Below, piece by piece: positions 7,211-11,319 of a stretch of DNA of 11,319 nucleotides. A program made the position numbers and the translations under genes. The DNA lies in NCBI GenBank assembly GCA_902573045.1, contig CACGIB010000019.1, forward strand, positions 1 to 11,319, given 5' to 3'. Each line of letters opens with the position of its first letter. The first letter of the stretch is position 1. The DNA is from an uncultured Prochlorococcus sp. (GTDB lineage Bacteria; Cyanobacteriota; Cyanobacteriia; PCC-6307; Cyanobiaceae). The notes below the pieces were generated by a model. The model had not been told where the DNA came from. It searched no databases and saw only the letters and a list, made by a program, of their open reading frames with translations.

Positions 7211-8512
7211 TTAAATACAACTTAATTGACTTGCGATAGTTATGACTTCATTAAGCGAGTTTATTTTTTCTTTCGATCTCTCGAAATCTCCCTTATTAAC
7301 CTCATGAGTAATAACGACAATTTCAGCTTTGTCCTCACTTGCATCTAGTTGAACAATTGATTCGATGGATACATTATTCTTTCCAAAAATATCTCCAATC
7401 TTTCCTATTACACCTGGACTATCAAGACAAATAATTCTAAGGTAATTTTTTTTATTTATTTGTGAAGAGCTTATGATATGACATTTTCTCCAGAAATAAA
7501 AAGATAATAATGGATCGATTGAATTTTTATTTTTTACTGAGGCGGCATGCAGATTTAATATATCTGATACTACTGATGCAGCAGTTGGGCCACTCCCTGC
7601 TCCTGGACCATATAACATTATCTCTCCAAGAGGGTCAGCCTCTATCAATAAGGCATTATTAACTCCCTTAACAGTTGCCAATGGATGAGATTTTGGAATC
7701 AAAGAAGGTCCTACCCAAATATTCAAAGCGAGTGAATCATTACTATTAATTTGTCCCCTTTCTGAGAACGCTAAAAGTTTTATTTCAAATCCTAATTTAT
7801 TGGCATATTCGATATCCTTTAGATTAATTGTACTAATGCCCTCAGAATTAATCTCCTCTCTTTTGATTTTCCCTCCAAATGCAAGTTCACTAAGAATTGA
7901 AATCTTATCAGCAGCATCATGGCCCTCAACATCTGCAGTTGGATCAAATTCTGCATACCCAAGGCTTTGGGCCAATTTTAAAGTCTCCTTGTAATCAGCT
8001 TTTTCAATTGTCATCTTTGAGAGAATAAAATTTGTTGTGCCATTTATTATCCCAACCATTTTTTTTATGCTGTTACTTTTTAATGATCTTTTTAAGGGTT
8101 CAATTATAGGAATCCCTCCGCAAACTGCCGCCTCTGACAATATATAAACTCCTTCTTTAGATGCGGTTTTATATATTTCTTCTCCATGTCTTGCAATGAC
8201 TGCTTTATTTGCTGTAACAACAGATTTACCTAATTTTAATGATCGCAGAATAATATCTTTCGCTAAATCAACCCCACCCATCACTTCAACAATTACATCT
8301 ATAGAAGGGTCATTAATTAATTTAAATGGATCATCAGTTAACAAATTATTATCTAGCTCAATATCCCTTTTTTTATTAAGATCTTTAACTGCTATTTTTG
8401 CAATTTCTATTTCTTTTAGAATTGGATGTGAATCAACCTCAGAACTTAATATTTTATAAATCCCTGAACCTACAGTTCCAAAACCTACAATCCCAATTTT
8501 GCATTTTCTCAT
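7211..8512 (-). CDS. hom: Homoserine dehydrogenase with C-terminal ACT domain
   Basis: A 433-residue enzyme that reduces aspartate semialdehyde to homoserine with NAD(P)H, the branch point to threonine, methionine and isoleucine. The nucleotide-binding motif GFGTVG is at 10-15, the TANKAVIA block with K103 follows, then GIINGTTNFI (154-163). The family signature runs from A181 to K203 and includes DPTADVEGHDAADK. Residues about 357-430 form an ACT domain (YLRIICLDSPGVIGKIGDIF...), which in this class normally senses threonine for feedback inhibition. The protein is monofunctional: no aspartokinase domain is fused. Length is standard. It starts at ATG 8510-8512, 37 bp after sufE on the same strand, with AAGAAA as a weak ribosome site. 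Identification is secure. Confidence 0.97.
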   Translation of the reverse strand: MRKCKIGIVGFGTVGSGIYKILSSEVDSHPILKEIEIAKIAVKDLNKKRDIELDNNLLTDDPFKLINDPSIDVIVEVMGGVDLAKDIILRSLKLGKSVVTANKAVIARHGEEIYKTASKEGVYILSEAAVCGGIPIIEPLKRSLKSNSIKKMVGIINGTTNFILSKMTIEKADYKETLKLAQSLGYAEFDPTADVEGHDAADKISILSELAFGGKIKREEINSEGISTINLKDIEYANKLGFEIKLLAFSERGQINSNDSLALNIWVGPSLIPKSHPLATVKGVNNALLIEADPLGEIMLYGPGAGSGPTAASVVSDILNLHAASVKNKNSIDPLLSFYFWRKCHIISSSQINKKNYLRIICLDSPGVIGKIGDIFGKNNVSIESIVQLDASEDKAEIVVITHEVNKGDFERSKEKINSLNEVITIASQLSCI

Positions 8513-8549
8513 TTTTATTTCTTATAACTTTGAGTTTAATTTTATATTA

Positions 8550-8975
8550 TTAGGCCTGCAAAAATTCATTTGCTTGAGACTGCATTTTCAATAAAATGTT
8601 TAAAAAACCATTTGATCGTGAAGGGGTTAAGCTTGCTTTCAAACCAGTATCTTCTATAAATTTCTTATCTATTTCAACAACTTCATTTGGTGTTAAATCA
8701 TTTAATCCACTTATTAGAAAGGCCAACAAACCCTTTGTTATGAGAGCATCAGAATATCCTTCCCAAAATAATTTACCGGCTTTAATAGTTGCTTTAACAA
8801 AAACTTCTGAAACGCATCCCTTAACTTTATTTTCTTCAACAAGGATTTCAATATCTGGCTCTTTCAATTTTTTGCCTAACCACAAAATGTATTCATATTT
8901 TCTTTTTGGATCTTCTGATTTCTTCAACTTTTCTACTAATTTTGATAAATTATTGTATTTTTCCTGATTTTCCAT
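8550..8975 (-). CDS. sufE: SufE-family cysteine desulfurase sulfur acceptor
   Basis: A 141-residue protein of normal SufE length. SufE takes the persulfide sulfur from the cysteine desulfurase SufS and passes it to the SufBCD scaffold for Fe-S cluster building, in the cytosol. The active-site region VKGCVSEVFV places the acceptor cysteine at C54, matching C51 of E. coli SufE. The upstream stretch YEYILWLGKKL (28-38) and the downstream LLAFLISGLNDLTPNEV block are also typical. ATG is at 8973-8975. The gene is 39 bp after the folate gene and 37 bp ahead of hom, all on the minus strand; it probably shares a transcript with hom. The other suf genes are not in this window. Confidence 0.95.
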   Translation of the reverse strand: MENQEKYNNLSKLVEKLKKSEDPKRKYEYILWLGKKLKEPDIEILVEENKVKGCVSEVFVKATIKAGKLFWEGYSDALITKGLLAFLISGLNDLTPNEVVEIDKKFIEDTGLKASLTPSRSNGFLNILLKMQSQANEFLQA

Positions 8976-8989
8976 TTTTTAAAACTATA

Positions 8990-9010
8990 AATTAATCTCT
9001 TAATTAATCT
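8990..9010. repeat. Short direct repeat in the sufE leader
   Basis: AATTAATCT occurs at 8990-8998 and again at 9002-9010, a 12-base period. It overlaps the expected transcription start of the sufE promoter candidate. It might be an operator half-site pair, but the motif is low-complexity AT sequence and may be chance. Confidence 0.25.
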
Positions 9011-9013
9011 TCT

Positions 9014-9043
9014 ATTATACAAATATTTCTTTTTCTGTGATAA
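9014..9043 (-). promoter_or_regulatory. Promoter candidate for sufE-hom
   Basis: On the minus strand a perfect TATAAT (9014-9019) lies across the stop codon of the folate cyclo-ligase gene, with TTATCA (9038-9043, 4 of 6 consensus bases) 18 bp upstream. A start near 9007 would give a leader of about 30 bases to the sufE ATG. It would let sufE and hom be expressed apart from the chlI group. Confidence 0.4.
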
Positions 9044-9572
9044 AGCCCGATAAAGGAATATCCCAAGCAGCTCTGGTTAATGGAATCGTACTTACACAAT
9101 TAGAAGTTAATACGCCAATACATGGAACGTTTCTCCACTCATTATCTCTCCTTAATTTATCAAAATAACCTCCTCCATAACCTAATCTTGTTAAATTTTT
9201 ATCAACAGAAAGGCATGGTACAAATATCATGCTTATCTGCAAATGACTCAATGGATCAGAGTTATTTGGACTTAGTATCCCCTCAGAATCTTTGTTAAGA
9301 GGTTTTTCGTCCCATGGATAAAATAACAACTCTTTTTTATCTTTACATCTAGGCAAAGCTAAAGTAAATTCTTTTTTGAGACTTCTTATATCAACTTCAT
9401 TTTTTAGAGGCCAATATATGGCTATATAACCAATATTTTTATATCCCTCAACAAATGAATCAATATATAATCTTACATTCTTTTCAACATTTTCTCTTTG
9501 ATTAAGAGAAATCCCATCTCTTATTTTTCTAAACATATCCCTCTCTAATTTCTTATTTTCAAAGATCGTCAT
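9015..9572 (-). CDS. 5-formyltetrahydrofolate cyclo-ligase (MTHFS)
   Basis: A 185-residue cytosolic enzyme that converts 5-formyl-THF to 5,10-methenyl-THF with ATP, returning a stored folate to one-carbon metabolism. The hallmark glycine-rich motif RLGYGGGYFD is at 129-138, and the substrate-side motif WPLKNEVD at 54-61. PLTRAAWDIPLSGFITE near the C-terminus is also typical of the family. Length is normal. It starts at ATG 9570-9572, nine bases after the ruvC stop, so it is almost certainly co-transcribed with chlI and ruvC. No frameshift or missing motif is seen. Confidence 0.95.
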   Translation of the reverse strand: MTIFENKKLERDMFRKIRDGISLNQRENVEKNVRLYIDSFVEGYKNIGYIAIYWPLKNEVDIRSLKKEFTLALPRCKDKKELLFYPWDEKPLNKDSEGILSPNNSDPLSHLQISMIFVPCLSVDKNLTRLGYGGGYFDKLRRDNEWRNVPCIGVLTSNCVSTIPLTRAAWDIPLSGFITEKEIFV

Positions 9573-9581
9573 ATTAAATTT

Positions 9582-10055
9582 TCAGTTAAAGCCATCCTCA
9601 TTTAGTTTTGTGAGTGCTATGGCCAATGCATCTGCTGAATCATCAGGTTTTGGAGGTTTGTTAAGATCTAAGTTATACATAACAGCATTAAGAATATCTT
9701 TCTTAGATGCCTTTCCAGACCCAGCAATAGTTAATTTTATATGAGCAGGTGAATACTCATTAACATGAATTTTTTTAGAGGCCAATACCATCATAATTAC
9801 GCCTCTGGCCTGCACCACACTAATGGTAGTGCTTGACCTGTAAAAGAAAAATTTTTCTACTGCCGCTGCAGTTGGCTTCCAATGATTTATTAATTCATTA
9901 AGGTCTTGGAATATCTCATAAAGTCTATCTTCTTCTTTTTTATCTTTACCTGTCTCAATAACGCCGCAATCTAATAATATCTTTCTTTCGTTTTCTATCT
10001 CAATTATTCCATAACCAACTCTAGCCAATCCAGGATCAATTCCAATTATTCTCAC
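9582..10055 (-). CDS. ruvC: Holliday junction endonuclease RuvC
   Basis: A 157-residue homodimeric nuclease that cuts Holliday junctions during recombinational repair, working with RuvAB. The N-terminal [19 protein letters not shown] carries the first metal ligand D7. E67 in AAVEKFF, plus D139 and D142 in [11 protein letters not shown], complete the four-acid RNase H-like active site. [10 protein letters not shown] (79-88) and the basic GKASKKD loop are typical of the family. Length is slightly shorter than E. coli RuvC (173) at the C-terminus, as in many cyanobacteria. The start is GTG at 10053-10055, which gives the exact family N-terminus. It lies five bases after the chlI stop, implying coupled expression with chlorophyll synthesis. 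Confidence 0.97.
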   Translation of the reverse strand: MRIIGIDPGLARVGYGIIEIENERKILLDCGVIETGKDKKEEDRLYEIFQDLNELINHWKPTAAAVEKFFFYRSSTTISVVQARGVIMMVLASKKIHVNEYSPAHIKLTIAGSGKASKKDILNAVMYNLDLNKPPKPDDSADALAIALTKLNEDGFN

Positions 10056-10060
10056 TTTTA

Positions 10061-11149
10061 TTAAGCTTCAGCAGACAATTGAAATTTTGAAAGATTTTCT
10101 TTTTCATCTAAATCAAATACTTTACAAAATGCTTGAATAACTCTTTCACCTGAATCAACTTGTTCTAAGGGATCTTTTCTAAGTCTATGTCTTAAAGAAC
10201 AAGAAATAACCCTTGCTATGTCATCTTCTTGAACTTCAGTTCTGCCCTCAAATGCTGCAATTGCCCTTGCAGACCTATTTGTAACAATATCTCCACGTAA
10301 ACCATCCACATCTAGTTCTCCGCAGATTGCAGAAATATTCAATCTTAGGTCATCGTCCATTTGAACAGAATTTAATATTTCTTGTGCTTTAATAACTTTT
10401 TGTTGAAGTTCATCCTGTTGTTTCTCAACACTCAATGAAAACTCATCAGGATTATCATCAAAAGAAGTTCTTTGATCAACTACTTGAACTCTTAATTCAG
10501 CATCTCTAACTGTCTTAACTTCAACACTCATTCCAAACCTGTCTAATAATTGAGGCCTTAATTCACCCTCTTCTGGATTTCCTGAACCAATTAGGACAAA
10601 TCTCGCAGGATGTCGAACTGAGACTCCCTCCCTTTCAACTGTATTCCATCCTGAAGCGGCCGAATCTAAAAGTACATCCACTAAATGATCATCAAGTAAA
10701 TTTACTTCATCAACGTATAGTAAACCCCTATTAGCTTTTGCTAATAGACCTGGTTCGAATGCCTTAACACCTTCGCTCAAAGCCTTCTCTATATCAATAG
10801 TTCCACAAAGCCTGTCTTCAGTAGCCCCTAAAGGCAAGTCAACCATAGGTACTTGTTTTTGAATACTCTCTAGATTTTCTCCTTGAGTAATTTTTTCCAA
10901 AACTTCTTTACTTTGTAAATCAGGATCGAGTAGTGAACTATTATATGGATCGTCTTTAACAACATCGATTGCAGGCAACAAATCAGCTAAGGCTCTGATT
11001 GTAGTAGACTTTCCAGTCCCTCTATCACCCATTATCATTACTCCTCCAATTCTTGGATCAATAACATTTAACAAGAGAGCCAACTTCATTTCTTCTTGAC
11101 CAATTACTGCTGTAAAAGGAAAAACTCTTCTTTTCTTTGTTGTAGGCAC
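10061..11149 (-). CDS. chlI: Magnesium chelatase ATPase subunit I
   Basis: A 362-residue AAA+ ATPase. With ChlD and ChlH it inserts Mg2+ into protoporphyrin IX, the first committed step of chlorophyll synthesis. The Walker A motif GDRGTGKST is at 41-49 and Walker B LLYVDE at 143-148. The sensor-1 strand [10 protein letters not shown] (186-195) and the RPQLLDRFG segment with the arginine-finger region (198-206) follow. The C-terminal helical domain contains the sensor-2-type [12 protein letters not shown]. Length and N-terminus ([21 protein letters not shown] after the initiator) match cyanobacterial ChlI. The start is GTG at 11147-11149; upstream there is only an in-frame TGA at 11171-11173 and no ATG. 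It is the first gene of the minus-strand group and shows that the host is a chlorophyll-making phototroph. Confidence 0.97.
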   Translation of the reverse strand: MPTTKKRRVFPFTAVIGQEEMKLALLLNVIDPRIGGVMIMGDRGTGKSTTIRALADLLPAIDVVKDDPYNSSLLDPDLQSKEVLEKITQGENLESIQKQVPMVDLPLGATEDRLCGTIDIEKALSEGVKAFEPGLLAKANRGLLYVDEVNLLDDHLVDVLLDSAASGWNTVEREGVSVRHPARFVLIGSGNPEEGELRPQLLDRFGMSVEVKTVRDAELRVQVVDQRTSFDDNPDEFSLSVEKQQDELQQKVIKAQEILNSVQMDDDLRLNISAICGELDVDGLRGDIVTNRSARAIAAFEGRTEVQEDDIARVISCSLRHRLRKDPLEQVDSGERVIQAFCKVFDLDEKENLSKFQLSAEA

Positions 11150-11319
11150 AGTTTTAGTTTTCTTAAATATTCAAATAATCAATAGATGCTACTTCAGAAA
11201 ATGTTTTTAGTAAATATCCCTATCAAATTAAAACAAGAAGTGAATAATAACTAATAAAATTTATACTTACTTATTTTTTTTTGAATTGTTCAAAAACCAG
11301 CTAATTTGATGGACAATTC
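11150..11319. other. Upstream region of chlI, no gene seen
   Basis: 170 AT-rich bases before chlI. On the minus strand TATAAA at 11260-11265 is a possible -10 about 110 bases ahead of the GTG, but no good -35 lies at the right distance. AAGAAA near 11159-11164 is a weak ribosome site. I see no conserved RNA or coding frame. Confidence 0.4.
11283..11319. repeat. Imperfect 9-bp inverted repeat at right edge
   Basis: GAATTGTTC (11283-11291) and GGACAATTC (11311-11319) pair at 8 of 9 positions around a 19-base loop. On the minus strand it is followed by nine A bases, not T, so it is not a terminator for that direction. For plus-strand transcripts the sequence after it is cut off by the window edge. 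Confidence 0.3.

Noticed and set aside
7800..8459. Two plus-strand frames (64 and 87 codons) inside hom
   Set aside because: Both are antisense to a fully recognisable homoserine dehydrogenase.
8596..8967. Plus-strand frame of 123 codons
   Set aside because: Covers almost exactly sufE in the opposite direction; sufE has its active-site cysteine and family length.
11283..11319. Possible terminator at the right edge
   Set aside because: The stem is followed by A, not T, in the visible direction, and the other side is outside the window.
1..11319. tRNA, CRISPR, insertion sequence or phage attachment site
   Set aside because: No cloverleaf, regular repeat-spacer array, transposase motif or long terminal repeat was seen. 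Intergenic space is too short for most of these.

Overview
The window looks like a piece of a high-light-type Prochlorococcus chromosome, or a very close relative. The DNA is strongly AT-rich and the genes are packed almost without spacers. It encodes the ChlI subunit of magnesium chelatase, so the organism makes chlorophyll. The gene families, including DUF2834 and a DUF1400-type secreted hydrolase, are typical of marine picocyanobacteria. The organism call is inferred from gene content and codon bias; no search was run.

Layout. Positions 1-4287 hold four single genes in strictly alternating orientation. They are a PfkB-type sugar kinase that runs off the left edge and carries a C-terminal cupin-like domain (-), a small DUF2834 membrane protein (+), an MFS transporter (-), and a secreted alpha/beta hydrolase with a DUF1400 N-terminal region (+). 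Both convergent pairs overlap at their stop codons. One divergent pair has GTG start codons only 2 bp apart. These promoters and terminators must therefore lie inside neighbouring genes.

Positions 4284-11149 are all on the minus strand and read right to left: chlI, ruvC, 5-formyltetrahydrofolate cyclo-ligase, sufE, hom, a small conserved-looking protein of unknown function, an ABC-transporter substrate-binding protein of the peptide/nickel (SBP_bac_5) class, and its DppB-type permease. chlI-ruvC-cyclo-ligase are tightly spaced (5 and 9 bp) and probably one transcript. sufE and hom follow after short gaps with a good internal promoter candidate. The small protein, binding protein and permease form a third tight group, the last two overlapping by 8 bp. 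The second permease and the ATPases are not present here.

Functionally the right half is housekeeping: chlorophyll synthesis, Holliday junction resolution, folate one-carbon metabolism, Fe-S sulfur transfer and threonine/methionine precursor synthesis. The left half is transport and less well characterised accessory metabolism. There are no tRNA, rRNA, CRISPR, insertion-sequence or phage features that I can see, and no non-coding stretch over 300 bases. The most unusual items are the kinase-cupin fusion and the zero-spacer alternating gene block. I see no convincing new multi-gene system.
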